A stretch of 64,000 nucleotides of DNA from Ornithinicoccus hortensis (GTDB taxonomy: Bacteria; Actinomycetota; Actinomycetes; Actinomycetales; Dermatophilaceae): positions 868,001 through 932,000 of the forward strand of contig NZ_VFOP01000001.1 in the NCBI RefSeq assembly GCF_006716185.1, read 5' to 3'. The notes beneath the pieces were generated by a model. The model was not told the DNA's origin. It made no database searches and saw only the letters and a program-made list of their open reading frames with translations. The position numbers and the translations under genes were made by a program. Positions 1 to 9,233 of the stretch are shown here, one piece after another (position 1 is the first letter of the stretch; the number at the start of each line of letters is the position of its first letter).

Positions 1-1380
1 GACATCCGCAGCATCGCGATGCCGGTGACCAAGCACTCCTTCCTGGTGACCGACCCGGACCAGATCGCCGGCACCGTCCGTGCGGCCTTCCACCTAGCCG
101 CCAGCGGCCGCCCCGGCCCCGTGCTGGTGGACGTCTCCAAGGACGCCTTCACCGCGCTGACCAGTGGGACCGAGGCGCCGTTGGCGATGACCGGCTACAA
201 CCCGCAGACCACGGCGGCACCCGAGGCGGTCCGGGACGCGGCCGCGATGGTGCGGGCCGCGCGCAAGCCGGTCCTGTACGTCGGGGGCGGCACCCTGAAG
301 GCCGGGGCGCACGCCGAGCTGCGGGCCCTGGCAGACCTGACCGGGATCCCGGTCGTGACCACCCTGATGGCCAGGGGCGTGTTCCCGGACAGCCACCCCC
401 AGCACATGGGGATGCCGGGGATGCACGGCTCGGTCACCGCGGTCGCGGCCCTTCAGAAGTCCGACCTGATCGTCAGCCTGGGCGCCCGCTTCGACGACCG
501 GGTCACCGGTCAGCGCGAGTCGTTCGCCCCGCACGCCAAGGTGGTCCACGCCGACATCGACCCCTCGGAGATCAACAAGGTCCGGCACGCGGACGTCGCC
601 CTGGTCGGCGACTGCAAGGAGACCATCGCCGCGCTGACCCAGGAACTGGTGGGTGGGGAGGGTGGGGCCGACTACGCCGAGTGGCTGGCCTTCCTGTCCC
701 GGATGCGGATGCGGTACCCGGTCGGCTACGACATCCCCGCCGACGGGTCGGTCAGCCCGCAGCAGGTGATCGAGCGGATCGGTCAGATCGCCGGGCCGGA
801 TGCCGTCTACGCCTCCGGGGTCGGGCAGCACCAGATGTGGGCCGCGCACTTCCTGGGCTTCGAGAAGCCCCGCACCTGGCTGAACTCCGGTGGTCTGGGC
901 ACCATGGGGTATGCGGTCCCGGCCGCGATGGGCGCCAAGCTGGGCCGGCCGGAGGCCACCGTGTGGGCCATCGACGGCGACGGCTGCTTCCAGATGACCA
1001 ACCAGGAGCTGGCCACCTGCGCCGTCGAGGGCATCCCGATCAAGGTCGCCGTCATCAACAACGGCGCCCTGGGCATGGTCCGCCAGTGGCAGACCCTGTT
1101 CTACGACCAGCGCTACAGCCACTCCACGCTGCACTCCACCCAGGTGCCCGACTTCGTCGGCCTGTCCCGGGCGCTGGGTTGCGTCGGCCTGCTCTGCGAT
1201 CGCCCCGAGGACGTGGACGCCACGATCCACCGGGCGATGGAGATCGACGACCAGCCGGTCGTCGTGGACTTCCGGGTCAGCCAGGAGGCGCAGGTCTGGC
1301 CGATGGTCGCCTCCGGCACCAGCAACGACGCCATCCAGTACGCCAAGGGCATGGCCCCCGTCTTCGAGGAGGACGACTGA
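1..1380 (+). CDS. ilvB: Acetolactate synthase large subunit (5' end cut by window edge)
   Basis: Catalytic subunit of acetohydroxyacid synthase: ThDP- and FAD-dependent condensation of two pyruvates, or pyruvate with 2-oxobutyrate, the first common step of valine, leucine and isoleucine synthesis. The reading frame is open from base 1 and the first residues ([14 protein letters not shown]) are internal family sequence, so the N-terminal third lies outside the window. Visible are the central FAD-binding domain ([12 protein letters not shown] near the start, then [10 protein letters not shown]) and the C-terminal ThDP domain with the GDG...N motif ([14 protein letters not shown], then [12 protein letters not shown]). 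The stop TGA overlaps an ATG of the next frame (ATGA at 1377-1382 region). It is the first gene of the ilvB-N-C-D run. Very confident. Confidence 0.97.
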   Translation, partial: DIRSIAMPVTKHSFLVTDPDQIAGTVRAAFHLAASGRPGPVLVDVSKDAFTALTSGTEAPLAMTGYNPQTTAAPEAVRDAAAMVRAARKPVLYVGGGTLKAGAHAELRALADLTGIPVVTTLMARGVFPDSHPQHMGMPGMHGSVTAVAALQKSDLIVSLGARFDDRVTGQRESFAPHAKVVHADIDPSEINKVRHADVALVGDCKETIAALTQELVGGEGGADYAEWLAFLSRMRMRYPVGYDIPADGSVSPQQVIERIGQIAGPDAVYASGVGQHQMWAAHFLGFEKPRTWLNSGGLGTMGYAVPAAMGAKLGRPEATVWAIDGDGCFQMTNQELATCAVEGIPIKVAVINNGALGMVRQWQTLFYDQRYSHSTLHSTQVPDFVGLSRALGCVGLLCDRPEDVDATIHRAMEIDDQPVVVDFRVSQEAQVWPMVASGTSNDAIQYAKGMAPVFEEDD

Positions 1381-1457
1381 TGACCACCCTGACCACCCGT
1401 CCCACCGACCGCACGACCCACCCCCGACCGCGCACCACCCCACGAGAGGCACCCGCC

Positions 1458-1778
1458 ATGAGCCGTCACGCACTGTCCGTCCTGGTCGAGAACAACCCCG
1501 GGGTCCTGGCCCGGGTCTCGGTCCTGTTCGCCCGCCGCAGCTTCAACATCGACCACCTGGTGGTCGGCCCCACCCAGGACCCGAAGGTCTCCCGGATGAC
1601 CATCGTGGTCAACGTCGGCGCCGAGCAGCTGCACAAGGTCACCAGCCAGCTGGACAAGCTGATCGAGGTGATCCACATCGAGGAGCTGGAGGACGCCACC
1701 GCGATCCGGGACCAGCTGTGGGCGATCAACGACAACGGCCCGCGGCCGGTCGGCGCGATGGCCGCCGCCTGGGGCTGA
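1458..1778 (+). CDS. ilvN: Acetolactate synthase regulatory subunit, short ACT-only form
   Basis: Regulatory subunit that activates IlvB and normally confers valine feedback inhibition. The start at 1458 (MSRHALSVLVENNPGVL) has GAGAGG 8 bases upstream; an ATG at 1380 overlapping the ilvB stop would add 26 low-complexity Thr/Pro/Arg residues and is less likely. The 106 residues hold one ACT domain (about residues 4-78, ending in QLDKLIEVIHIEELED) and then only a short tail (AMAAAWG). Actinobacterial IlvN is usually about 165-175 residues with a second C-terminal domain; that domain is absent, and the 114 bases before ilvC leave no room for it in any frame. The length matches the short enterobacterial IlvN/IlvM type instead. 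Valine control may therefore be altered (inference). Confidence 0.93.
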   Translation: MSRHALSVLVENNPGVLARVSVLFARRSFNIDHLVVGPTQDPKVSRMTIVVNVGAEQLHKVTSQLDKLIEVIHIEELEDATAIRDQLWAINDNGPRPVGAMAAAWG

Positions 1779-1826
1779 GCGACCCCCGGACCGGTCCCGC
1801 ACACCACCTCGGGGTGCCGCTCCGTA

Positions 1827-1845
1827 GGGTGGGGTCGTCCCACCC
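1827..1845. other. GC-rich hairpin in the ilvN-ilvC gap
   Basis: GGGTGGG and CCCACCC form a perfect 7-bp stem with a 5-base loop, 47 bases before the ilvC start. There is no T run after it. It could be a partial terminator, an mRNA processing or stability element, or part of an ilvC-specific leader; the sequence does not decide. Confidence 0.4.
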
Positions 1846-1892
1846 GCCGCGCCCGACACCCACTGACAACCCCCTGAAGGAGCACCACCGCA

Positions 1893-2921
1893 ATGGCGAA
1901 GATGTACTACGACGAGGACGCCGACCTCAGCCTCATCCAGGACCGTGCCGTCGCCGTCATCGGCTACGGCAGCCAGGGTCACGCGCACGCCCTCTCGCTG
2001 CGTGACTCCGGTGTCGACGTCCGCGTCGGACTGCCCGAGACCTCCAAGTCCCGCGCCAAGGCCGAGGCCGAGGGCCTGCGGGTGGTCACGCCCGAGCAGG
2101 CCGCCCAGGAGGCGGACCTGATCATGGTGCTCACCCCGGACCACACCCAGCGCACCCTCTACAAGGACGCCATCGAGCCCAACCTGAACGAGGGCGACGC
2201 GCTGTTCTTCAGCCACGGCTTCAACATCCGGTTCGGCTACATCACCCCGCCGGAGGGGGTGGACGTGTGCATGGTGGCCCCGAAGGGTCCGGGTCACCTC
2301 GTGCGCCGTGAGTATGTCGACGGTCGCGGCGTGCCGGTCCTGGTCGCCGTGGAGCAGGACGCCAGCGGGCAGGGACTCAACCTGGCCCTGTCCTACGCCT
2401 CCGCCATCGGCGGCCTGCGGGCCGGCGGGATCGAGACCACCTTCACCGAGGAGACCGAGACCGACCTGTTCGGCGAGCAGGCCGTGCTGTGCGGCGGCGT
2501 CTCCCAGCTGATCATGAAGGGCTTCGAGACCCTGACCGAGGCCGGCTACCAGCCCGAGGTCGCCTACTTCGAGTGCCTGCACGAGCTCAAGCTCATCGTG
2601 GACCTGATGTACGAGGGCGGCATCGCCAAGCAGCGCTGGTCGGTCTCCGACACCGCCGAGTACGGCGACTACGTCTCCGGCCCGCGGGTCATCGACGACG
2701 CGGTGAAGCAGAACATGCAGGCCGTCCTGGAGGACGTGCGCAACGGCGCCTTCGCCCAGCGGTTCATCGACGACCAGGACGCCGGGGCCCCCGAGTTCGC
2801 CAAGCTCCGCGGCGAGGCCGAGGCCCACCCGATCGAGAAGGTCGGCCGCGAGCTGCGGGACATGATGGCCTGGGTCAAGTCGCACGACTCCGACTACGTG
2901 GAGGGGACCGCAGCGCGGTGA
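1893..2921 (+). CDS. ilvC: Ketol-acid reductoisomerase (class I)
   Basis: Converts 2-acetolactate or 2-aceto-2-hydroxybutyrate to the dihydroxy acid by Mg-dependent alkyl migration and NADPH reduction, the second common step of branched-chain amino acid synthesis. The 342 residues fit the short class I enzyme. The Rossmann motif GYGSQGHA is at residues 24-31, and the following loop ([13 protein letters not shown]) carries the serines usual for NADPH binding. The acidic metal-binding region and the knotted C-terminal helical domain follow ([18 protein letters not shown], then [17 protein letters not shown]). GAAGGAG ends 10 bases before the ATG. The stop overlaps the GTG of ilvD by four bases (GTGA), so the two are translationally coupled. 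Confidence 0.98.
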   Translation: MAKMYYDEDADLSLIQDRAVAVIGYGSQGHAHALSLRDSGVDVRVGLPETSKSRAKAEAEGLRVVTPEQAAQEADLIMVLTPDHTQRTLYKDAIEPNLNEGDALFFSHGFNIRFGYITPPEGVDVCMVAPKGPGHLVRREYVDGRGVPVLVAVEQDASGQGLNLALSYASAIGGLRAGGIETTFTEETETDLFGEQAVLCGGVSQLIMKGFETLTEAGYQPEVAYFECLHELKLIVDLMYEGGIAKQRWSVSDTAEYGDYVSGPRVIDDAVKQNMQAVLEDVRNGAFAQRFIDDQDAGAPEFAKLRGEAEAHPIEKVGRELRDMMAWVKSHDSDYVEGTAAR

Positions 2922-4702
2922 GCACCCCCACGGACACGGACCCGGACACGCAGGACCCGACCACCGCGACGGCGCAGGCCGGCGGCGGTGCCGGCACCCG
3001 GCATACGGACGTCGACCCCAAGCCCCGCTCGCGCGACGTCACCGACGGGATGGAGCGGGCCGCGGCCCGCGGCATGCTGCGCGCCGTCGGGATGGGCGAC
3101 GACGACTTCGCCAAGCCACAGGTCGGGGTGGGCAGCTCGTGGAACGAGATCACCCCGTGCAACCTGTCCCTGGACCGCCTGGCCAAGGCGGTCAAGGACG
3201 GCGTGCACGCGGCCGGTGGCTACCCGCTGGAGTTCGGCACCATCTCGGTCTCGGACGGCATCTCGATGGGGCACGAGGGGATGCACTACTCCCTGGTGTC
3301 CCGCGAGGTGATCGCCGACTCCGTGGAGACGGTGATGAGCGCGGAGCGGCTGGACGCCTCGGTGCTGCTGGCCGGCTGTGACAAGTCGCTGCCGGCGATG
3401 CTGATGGCGGCCGCACGGCTCGACCTGGCCTCGGTGTTCCTCTACGCCGGGTCGATCCTGCCGGGCATCGCCAAGCTGTCCGACGGGAGCGAGCGCGAGG
3501 TCACCATCATCGATGCCTTCGAGGCCGTCGGCGCCTGCGCCCGCGGCCTGATGTCGCGCGACGACGTCGACGCCATCGAGCGGGCGATCTGCCCCGGGGA
3601 GGGCGCCTGCGGCGGGTTCTACACGGCCAACACGATGGCGGCGGTGTCCGAGGCCCTGGGCATGTCGCTGCCCGGGTCGGCGGCCCCGCCCGCCACCGAC
3701 CGGCGCCGGGACGGGTTCGCCCGCAAGTCCGGCGAGGCCGTGGTGGAGATGCTCCGGCAGGGCATCACCGCCCGGCAGATCCTGACCAAGGAGGCGTTCG
3801 AGAACGCGATCGCCGTGGTGATGGCCTTCGGCGGGTCGACCAACGCGGTGCTGCACCTGCTGGCGATCGCGCACGAGGCGGAGGTCGAGCTCACCCTGGA
3901 GGACTTCCGCCGGGTCGGCGCGAAGGTGCCGCACCTGGCCGACGTGAAGCCGTTCGGTCAGCACGTCATGGTGGACGTCGACCGGGTCGGTGGCATCCCG
4001 GTCGTGATGAAGGCGCTGCTGGACGCCGGGCTGATCCACGGCGAGTGCCTCACCGTGACCGGTCGGACGGTCGCCGAGAACCTTGCCGACATCGCCCCAC
4101 CGGACCTGGACGGCAGCGTGTTGCGGGCGCTGGACAACCCGATCCACAAGACCGGCGGGCTGACCATCCTGCAGGGCACCCTGGCGCCCGGCGGGGCCGT
4201 CGTGAAGTCGGCGGGCTTCGACTCCGACGTCTTCCGCGGGACCGCCCGGGTCTTCGACCGGGAACGCCCGGCGATGGACGCGCTCGAGGACGGCACGATC
4301 GCCGCCGGCGACGTCGTCGTGATCCGCAACGAGGGACCGCAGGGCGGGCCCGGGATGCGGGAGATGCTGGCGATCACCGGCGCGATCAAGGGTGCCGGGC
4401 TGGGCAAGGACGTGCTGCTGATCACCGACGGCCGGTTTTCCGGCGGCACGACCGGCCTGTGCGTCGGACACATCGCACCCGAGGCCACCGAGTGCGGCCC
4501 GATCGCCCTCGTCGAGGACGGCGACGTCATCGAGCTGGACGTGGCCAAGGGCACCCTGGACCTGCACGTCGACGAGGCGACCCTGGAGCAGCGACGCGCG
4601 GCCTGGGTGGCCCCCGAGCCCCCGGAACGGGCCCGGCGCGGGGTGCTGGCCAAGTACAGCCGCCTGGTCGGCTCGGCCTCCTACGGGGCGGTCTGCGACT
4701 GA
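2918..4702 (+). CDS. ilvD: Dihydroxy-acid dehydratase
   Basis: Fe-S enzyme that dehydrates 2,3-dihydroxy acids to 2-oxo acids, third common step of branched-chain amino acid synthesis. The start is the GTG at 2918 overlapping the ilvC stop; it gives 594 residues with about 40 variable N-terminal residues (Thr/Asp-rich) before the family begins at [17 protein letters not shown]. Cluster cysteines are visible: C81 in [11 protein letters not shown]154 in [10 protein letters not shown] and C231 in [13 protein letters not shown]. The three-cysteine pattern is common to [4Fe-4S] and [2Fe-2S] members, so the cluster type is not assigned. The C-terminal domain is normal ([27 protein letters not shown]). 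Last gene of the ilv run. Confidence 0.97.
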   Translation: MSTPTDTDPDTQDPTTATAQAGGGAGTRHTDVDPKPRSRDVTDGMERAAARGMLRAVGMGDDDFAKPQVGVGSSWNEITPCNLSLDRLAKAVKDGVHAAGGYPLEFGTISVSDGISMGHEGMHYSLVSREVIADSVETVMSAERLDASVLLAGCDKSLPAMLMAAARLDLASVFLYAGSILPGIAKLSDGSEREVTIIDAFEAVGACARGLMSRDDVDAIERAICPGEGACGGFYTANTMAAVSEALGMSLPGSAAPPATDRRRDGFARKSGEAVVEMLRQGITARQILTKEAFENAIAVVMAFGGSTNAVLHLLAIAHEAEVELTLEDFRRVGAKVPHLADVKPFGQHVMVDVDRVGGIPVVMKALLDAGLIHGECLTVTGRTVAENLADIAPPDLDGSVLRALDNPIHKTGGLTILQGTLAPGGAVVKSAGFDSDVFRGTARVFDRERPAMDALEDGTIAAGDVVVIRNEGPQGGPGMREMLAITGAIKGAGLGKDVLLITDGRFSGGTTGLCVGHIAPEATECGPIALVEDGDVIELDVAKGTLDLHVDEATLEQRRAAWVAPEPPERARRGVLAKYSRLVGSASYGAVCD

Positions 4703-4799
4703 CCGGTCCGAGTCGTCCACCGATGGCCACCGCGCAGGGATCCCCGTCCCCGGCGCGGTGGTCATCTCGGTATGCGGGTATGTCGTCGGCCGTGGCTCC

Positions 4800-5549
4800 G
4801 TGTCACCCGAGCTGAGGGTCGGCCTGGCCCTGCTGGTCCTGGTGGGTATCGCGGTGGGGTCCTGGCGGTAGCCCGCGTCCGGATGGGCGCCGACCTGCTC
4901 GTGGCCACGCTGCGGGGTGCGGTCCAGCTCACGCTGGTCGCGCTCGTCATCGCCTGGATCTTCCGGCACCCGGAGGGGATGGCCGTCTACCTGCCGGTGA
5001 TGCTCGGCGTGGCCGCCCTGACCGCGCAACGACGGATCGGGCTGGGGCGCTGGACCCTGCTGCGCCTGGTCGGGGCCATCGCCGCCGGCACGGTCTGCGC
5101 GGTGCTGCCGGTGCTGCTGAGCGGCGCCCTGGAGACGGACGCCCGCACCGTGCTGCCGTTCACCGCCCAGCTGATCGGCGGGTCGATGACGGCCGCGGGG
5201 CTGACCGGGCTGCGGATGGGGGAGGACGTCCGGGGGGGAGTGGCACGTGGTGGAGGGCTGGTTGGCGCTCGGCGCTCAGCCCCGGCAGGCGGTCGCCGAC
5301 CTGGCGCGGCGCTCGGTGGCGAGGGCCCTGGTGCCGGCGGTCGACTAGACGCGCAGTGCCGGACTGGTCACCCTGCCCGGCGCGTTCGTCGGACTGCTGT
5401 TGGGCGGAGTCCCGGTGGCCTACGCCGCCCAGGTGCAGGTCCTCGTCCTGGTCGGCCTGCTCGCCGCCGAAGCCGTCACCGGCGTCCTCACCGCGCGGGC
5501 GCTGGCCCTGCGCCTCGGGACGCAGCGGCCCGAAGCGGTCGACCGGTGA
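4800..5549 (+). pseudogene. Decayed FetB/UPF0014-family iron(II) exporter permease
   Basis: Homology to the FetB (YbbM, UPF0014) multi-pass permease is clear but split over two frames. Bases 4800-4867 read a first hydrophobic helix (LRVGLALLVLVGIAVGSW). The frame then shifts: 4868-5230 reads GADLLVATLRGAVQLTL through GGSMTAAGLTGLRMG. After a run of seven G at 5232-5238 the first frame resumes as EWHVVEGWLALGAQPRQAV, is interrupted by TAG at 5346 where the family has serine (family ..IDSTKTVG, here VD-stop-TRSAG), and continues as GLVTLPGAFVGLLLGG to a stop at 5547. FetB with the ATPase FetA exports iron in E. coli; no fetA lies next to it here. The two frameshifts could be sequence errors, but the stop is a separate lesion, so a dead gene is most likely. 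Confidence 0.85.
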
Positions 5550-5653
5550 TCAGAGCGGCCGGGGTCGCGGTCCGGTTGCCCGACCCATTGCGGGTTGTCA
5601 GGGGATCTGATTAGGTCAGGAAGTCACGCTGGCGTGCCTGCGAAAGGGCTGCG

Positions 5654-6661
5654 ATGAGGAATCGATTGCGAGCGATGACCCTGGTCACTGCGCTCCTGGT
5701 GGGGTTGGCAGGCTGCGGCGGTGGCGGGGGCGGCGACGTCACGATCCTGCGGGTCTCGCTGAACCAGACCGAGACGCATCCCTCCTACATCGCCCTGGAC
5801 AACTACAGCGACCGGTTGGAGGAGCGCAGCGACGGCCGGCTGCGGCTCGACATCTTCCCGAACGAGACGCTCGGCGCGCAGGCGGAGGTGATGCAGCTGG
5901 TCAGCGACGGGATCATCGACATGGCCATCATCTCGGGGTCGCAGCTGGAGAATCTCGATCTGGACTTCCGGGTGCTCGGTCTGCCGGGCCTGTTCGACTC
6001 CGTGGACCACCAGATGCCCGTCGTGCACGACCCGGAGATCGTCGGCGACCTCTACACCTCCCTGGAGGACAGCAACGGGCTCACCGTGCTGGGCGGCCTC
6101 ACGCAGGGCTCCCGGCACATCTACCTCAAGGAAGACATCGACGGCCTCGCCGACCTGCGGGGCAAGAAGATCCGGGTCCAGGAGAGCGAGCTCAACCTGG
6201 CCATGATCCGGGCGCTGGGCGGATCCCCGACGCCGATGGCCTTCGGCGAGGTCTACACGGCGCTGCAGTCCGGGGTGCTGGACGGGGCGGAGAACAACGA
6301 GGTGTCCTACTACACCCAGAAGCACTACGAGGTGGCCCCGTACTTCACCAACTCCAACCACCTGGTCGGTCTGGACTACATGGTGGTCAGCACCGAGAAC
6401 CTGAATGCGCTCACCCCCGAGGACCGGGCCCTGGTGGAGGAGGAGTGGGAGAACACCTGGAAGGACCACACCCAGCTGTGGGAGGAAGCGACCCAGGAGG
6501 CCATCACCGAGACCAAGGCCGGCGGGGCGACCTACATCGAGATCGACCAGGACGAGGTCCGGGAGGCGCTGGAGCCGCTGGCGGACGAGTTCCTGACGAC
6601 ACCCGAGCAACGTGAGCTCTACGACAAGATCCGGGCTGCGGCCGGGGAACAGGAGCGCTGA
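5654..6661 (+). CDS. dctP: TRAP transporter substrate-binding lipoprotein (DctP family)
   Basis: Extracytoplasmic solute receptor of a TRAP transporter, which imports carboxylates or sugar acids on a Na+ or H+ gradient. The 335 residues start with a lipoprotein signal peptide: basic MRNRLR, a hydrophobic stretch, then lipobox LAGC with Cys21, followed by a Gly-rich linker. The DctP fold follows (VTILRVSLNQTETHPSY; ERSDGRLRLDIFPNETLG; LRGKKIRVQE; SPTPMAFGEVYTALQSGVLDGAENN). The arginine of the KIRVQE segment is the usual carboxylate-binding residue of the family. It is followed by dctQ and dctM on the same strand. Substrate is inferred from the neighbouring genes to be a hexuronate or aldonate; sequence alone does not show this. 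Confidence 0.93.
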   Translation: MRNRLRAMTLVTALLVGLAGCGGGGGGDVTILRVSLNQTETHPSYIALDNYSDRLEERSDGRLRLDIFPNETLGAQAEVMQLVSDGIIDMAIISGSQLENLDLDFRVLGLPGLFDSVDHQMPVVHDPEIVGDLYTSLEDSNGLTVLGGLTQGSRHIYLKEDIDGLADLRGKKIRVQESELNLAMIRALGGSPTPMAFGEVYTALQSGVLDGAENNEVSYYTQKHYEVAPYFTNSNHLVGLDYMVVSTENLNALTPEDRALVEEEWENTWKDHTQLWEEATQEAITETKAGGATYIEIDQDEVREALEPLADEFLTTPEQRELYDKIRAAAGEQER

Positions 6662-6662
6662 G

Positions 6663-7169
6663 GTGGAACCCATCAAGAAGGGTCTGGACGGGGTGCTGAG
6701 AGGGGCCTCCGTGGCGCTCTTCGCCCTGCTGGTGGTCGTGGTGGTCTGGCAGGTGTTCACCCGGCAGGTGCTCAACTCGCCGAGCGCCTGGACCGAAGAA
6801 CTGGCGCGCTACACCTTCGTGTGGGTCGGGCTGTTCGCCACGGCTCTCGTCTTCTCCGAGCGCGGGCACATCGCGGTCGACTTCGTGGTCACCAAGTTCT
6901 CCGCCCCGGTCCAGAAGGCGGTCGCCGTCGTCGTGCAACTGTCGATCATCCTGTTCGCCGGGGCGGTCCTGATCTACGGCGGGATCCGCGCCTCCCGGGG
7001 AGCCTGGGGCCAGTCGCTCAGCGCGCTGCCCACCCAGGTGGGCGTGATGTACCTGGTGATGCCGATCACCGGGGTGTTGATCGCCTTCTACGCCGTCTAC
7101 CACCTCCTAGCGGTCCTGCGGGGTGTCGAGGCCGCCATCGAGGTCGACGACAACCCCCAGGTGGTGTGA
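6663..7169 (+). CDS. dctQ: TRAP transporter small permease (DctQ family)
   Basis: Four-helix membrane subunit that binds the large permease. The start is GTG 6663 (MEPIKKGLDGVL), one base after the dctP stop and with GGAG in the last dctP codons as ribosome site; a longer frame into dctP is possible but would add non-family residues. The 168 residues show hydrophobic helices at about 15-38 (VALFALLVVVVVWQVF), 50-70, 88-108 and 130-150, and the family segment WTEELARYTFVWVGLFAT. Translationally coupled to dctP. Confidence 0.92.
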   Translation: MEPIKKGLDGVLRGASVALFALLVVVVVWQVFTRQVLNSPSAWTEELARYTFVWVGLFATALVFSERGHIAVDFVVTKFSAPVQKAVAVVVQLSIILFAGAVLIYGGIRASRGAWGQSLSALPTQVGVMYLVMPITGVLIAFYAVYHLLAVLRGVEAAIEVDDNPQVV

Positions 7170-7172
7170 CCC

Positions 7173-8483
7173 ATGGACCCCATCGCGATCGCCGCCCTCG
7201 TCCTCGTCGCCACCATCGCGGCCGGCATCCTGCTCTCGGTGCCGATTGCCGTCAGCATCGGTCTCGGGTCCTTCTTCGCGGCCATCGTGCTGCTGGACTT
7301 CGAGAAGGCCGCCCTGGTCTCCAGCCAACGGCTGTTCACCGGGATCAACTCCTTCACCCTGTTGGCGATCCCGTTCTTCGTGCTGGCCGGGGTGTTGATG
7401 AATACGGGGGGCATCGCCGGCAGGCTGATCGACGCAGCCAAGGTGTTGGTGGGCAGGACCCCGGCCAGCCTGGCCAACACCAACGTGGTCGCCAACGCGA
7501 TGTTCGGCGCGGTGAGCGGTGCCGCGGTGGCCGCGGCCGCGGCGATCGGCACGGTGATGACGCCACGGATGGAGCAGGAGGGCTACCAGAAGCCCTGGTC
7601 CGCCGCCGTCAACGTGGCCTCGGCGCCCGCGGGCATGCTGATCCCGCCGAGCAACACCTTCATCGTCTACGCGCTGGTGAGCGGATCCTCGATCAGTGCC
7701 CTCTTCATCGCGGGGGTGATCCCCGGCCTGATCTGGGCGGCCGCCTGCATCTTCGTGGTGCTGCTCACCTACCGCCGCTACAGCAGCCCCCAGGCGGCCC
7801 AGCCCGTCACCTTCCGGCAGGCACTGTGGGTGATCTGGCGGGCGGTGCCGTCCCTGCTGATGATCGTGGTCGTGGTGGGCGGCATCGTGGGCGGCTACTT
7901 CACCGCCACCGAGTCCTCGGCCATCGCGGTCGTCTACTGCCTGGTCCTCGGGTTCGTCTACCGCACGATCAAGGTCTCGGACCTGCCGAGGTGCCTGCTC
8001 GACGCGGCACGCACCACGGCCATCATCATGCTCCTGGTCGGTGTCTCGACGGCCCTGTCGTTCGTCATGTCGTTCTCACACATCCCGGAGGCGGTCTCAG
8101 ACCTGCTGCTGGGTATCTCGGAGAGCCCGAACGTGATCCTGTTCATGATGGTGGTCATCCTGCTGTTGGTGGGCACCTTCATGGACCCGACGCCGGCGAT
8201 CCTGATCTTCACCCCGATCTTCCTGCCGATCGTGACCGCCTTCGAGATGGACCCCGTGCACTTCGGCACGATGATCGTCTACGCGCTGAGCGTGGGGGTG
8301 ATCACCCCGCCGGTCGGCAACGTGCTCTTCGTCGGGGCGCGCGTCGCCGGTCTGGGGATCGAGCCGGTGGTGGCCAGGTTGGTCTGGTTCCTGCTCGCCC
8401 TGATCGTCGGGCTGCTGCTCGTCGTGTACGTCGGGCCGCTCTCGTTGTGGCTGCCGGACCAGTTCGGCCTGTTGTCGGAGTAG
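7173..8483 (+). CDS. dctM: TRAP transporter large permease (DctM family)
   Basis: Large membrane subunit (436 residues, about 12 helices) that forms the transport path for the solute delivered by the receptor. Family features: GINSFTLLAIPFFVLAGVLMNTGGI near the N-terminus, NVVANAMFGAVSGAAVA, and the re-entrant PAGMLIPPSNTFIVYAL motif, with a mirrored second half (VGTFMDPTPAILIFTPIFLPI, GVITPPVGNVLFV). Its start is four bases after the dctQ stop. It ends the dctPQM operon and faces larB across a strong hairpin. The transporter is the likely entry point for the substrate of the uxaC-uxuB-gntK-larA-like pathway (inference). Confidence 0.94.
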   Translation: MDPIAIAALVLVATIAAGILLSVPIAVSIGLGSFFAAIVLLDFEKAALVSSQRLFTGINSFTLLAIPFFVLAGVLMNTGGIAGRLIDAAKVLVGRTPASLANTNVVANAMFGAVSGAAVAAAAAIGTVMTPRMEQEGYQKPWSAAVNVASAPAGMLIPPSNTFIVYALVSGSSISALFIAGVIPGLIWAAACIFVVLLTYRRYSSPQAAQPVTFRQALWVIWRAVPSLLMIVVVVGGIVGGYFTATESSAIAVVYCLVLGFVYRTIKVSDLPRCLLDAARTTAIIMLLVGVSTALSFVMSFSHIPEAVSDLLLGISESPNVILFMMVVILLLVGTFMDPTPAILIFTPIFLPIVTAFEMDPVHFGTMIVYALSVGVITPPVGNVLFVGARVAGLGIEPVVARLVWFLLALIVGLLLVVYVGPLSLWLPDQFGLLSE

Positions 8484-8502
8484 CGGTGGGCCAGCGGGCC
8501 GC

Positions 8503-8525
8503 GGGCCGGGTCGCCGACCCGGCCC
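8503..8525. terminator. Bidirectional terminator hairpin between dctM and larB
   Basis: GGGCCGGGTCG and CGACCCGGCCC form an 11-bp perfect inverted repeat around a single C (10 pairs with a 3-base loop in practice). It fills the 45-base gap between two convergent operons (dctPQM forward, gnd-larE-larB reverse), so it can stop both. There is no T tract, as is usual in high-GC actinobacteria. Confidence 0.7.
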
Positions 8526-8528
8526 CGC

Positions 8529-9233
8529 TCAGCCGCGCGGCGCGGTGATCTGTGCCGCGAGGTGCCCGGCGCCGTACCCGTTGTCGATGTTGACCACCGA
8601 TACCCCCGGGGCGCAGGCGTTCAGCATCGACAACAGGGGTGCCAGGCCGGCGAACGCCGCGCCGTAACCGACGGACGTGGGCACCCCGACGACCGGTGCG
8701 GCGGTGAGCCCGGCGACGACGCTGGCCAGCGCCCCGTCCATCCCCGCCACGACGACGACCGCACCGGCGGCGCGGATCGCCGGGACGCGGGCCAGGACCC
8801 GGTGCAGCCCGGCGACCCCGACGTCGACGACCAGGTCGGCGGGACGGCCGAGGTAGCGGGCCGTCAACCACGCCTCGCGCGCGACCGGGATGTCGGCGGT
8901 CCCGGCGCACAGCACGAGGACCTGCTCGCCGGCCGGCTCGGGCACCGTGCCCGGCCAGGCCACCATCCGGGCGAGCGGGTCGTGCTCGGCGTCGGGCAGC
9001 ACCCGGCATACGGCCTGCGCCCGGTCCGGGTCGACCCGGGTGAACAGGATGGTCTGGGCCGACCCCCCGCCCTGGGCGCCCCGGTCCCGCAGGGCGGTGG
9101 CGATGGCGACCAGCTGGTCGACGGACTTCCCCTCGCCCAGCACCGCCTCGGGGTAGCCCCGGCGGGTGCCGCGGTCGAAGTCGAACTCCGCGATCCCGGC
9201 CAACGGGTCGGTCGGTGACGCCTCCTCAGCCAT
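8529..9233 (-). CDS. larB: Nickel-pincer cofactor biosynthesis carboxylase/hydrolase LarB
   Basis: LarB carboxylates C5 of the pyridinium ring of nicotinic acid adenine dinucleotide and hydrolyses the phosphoanhydride, giving the dicarboxylated mononucleotide that LarE thiolates. The 234 residues match: N-terminal LarB segment (AEFDFDRGTRRGYPEAVLGEGK) and a C-terminal AIR-carboxylase-like domain (GTADIPVAREAWLTARYLG; GAVVVVAGMDGALASVVAGL; SVGYGAAFAGLAPLLSMLNAC). Cys207 in LNACAPGVSVVNIDNG is in the position of the substrate-binding Cys221 of the L. plantarum enzyme. Its start overlaps the larE end by 8 bases, so it is the last gene of gnd-larE-larB. A larC gene, needed for nickel insertion, is not in the window. 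Confidence 0.95.
   Translation of the reverse strand: MAEEASPTDPLAGIAEFDFDRGTRRGYPEAVLGEGKSVDQLVAIATALRDRGAQGGGSAQTILFTRVDPDRAQAVCRVLPDAEHDPLARMVAWPGTVPEPAGEQVLVLCAGTADIPVAREAWLTARYLGRPADLVVDVGVAGLHRVLARVPAIRAAGAVVVVAGMDGALASVVAGLTAAPVVGVPTSVGYGAAFAGLAPLLSMLNACAPGVSVVNIDNGYGAGHLAAQITAPRG

Noticed and set aside
2894-5029. Long reverse-strand ORF (711 codons) opposite ilvD, and similar ones opposite ilvB, lldP, the PhzE-like gene and the SPFH genes
   Set aside because: They are Arg/Gly/Pro/His-rich, have no family motifs and mirror a certain gene on the other strand; long antisense frames are expected at this GC content.
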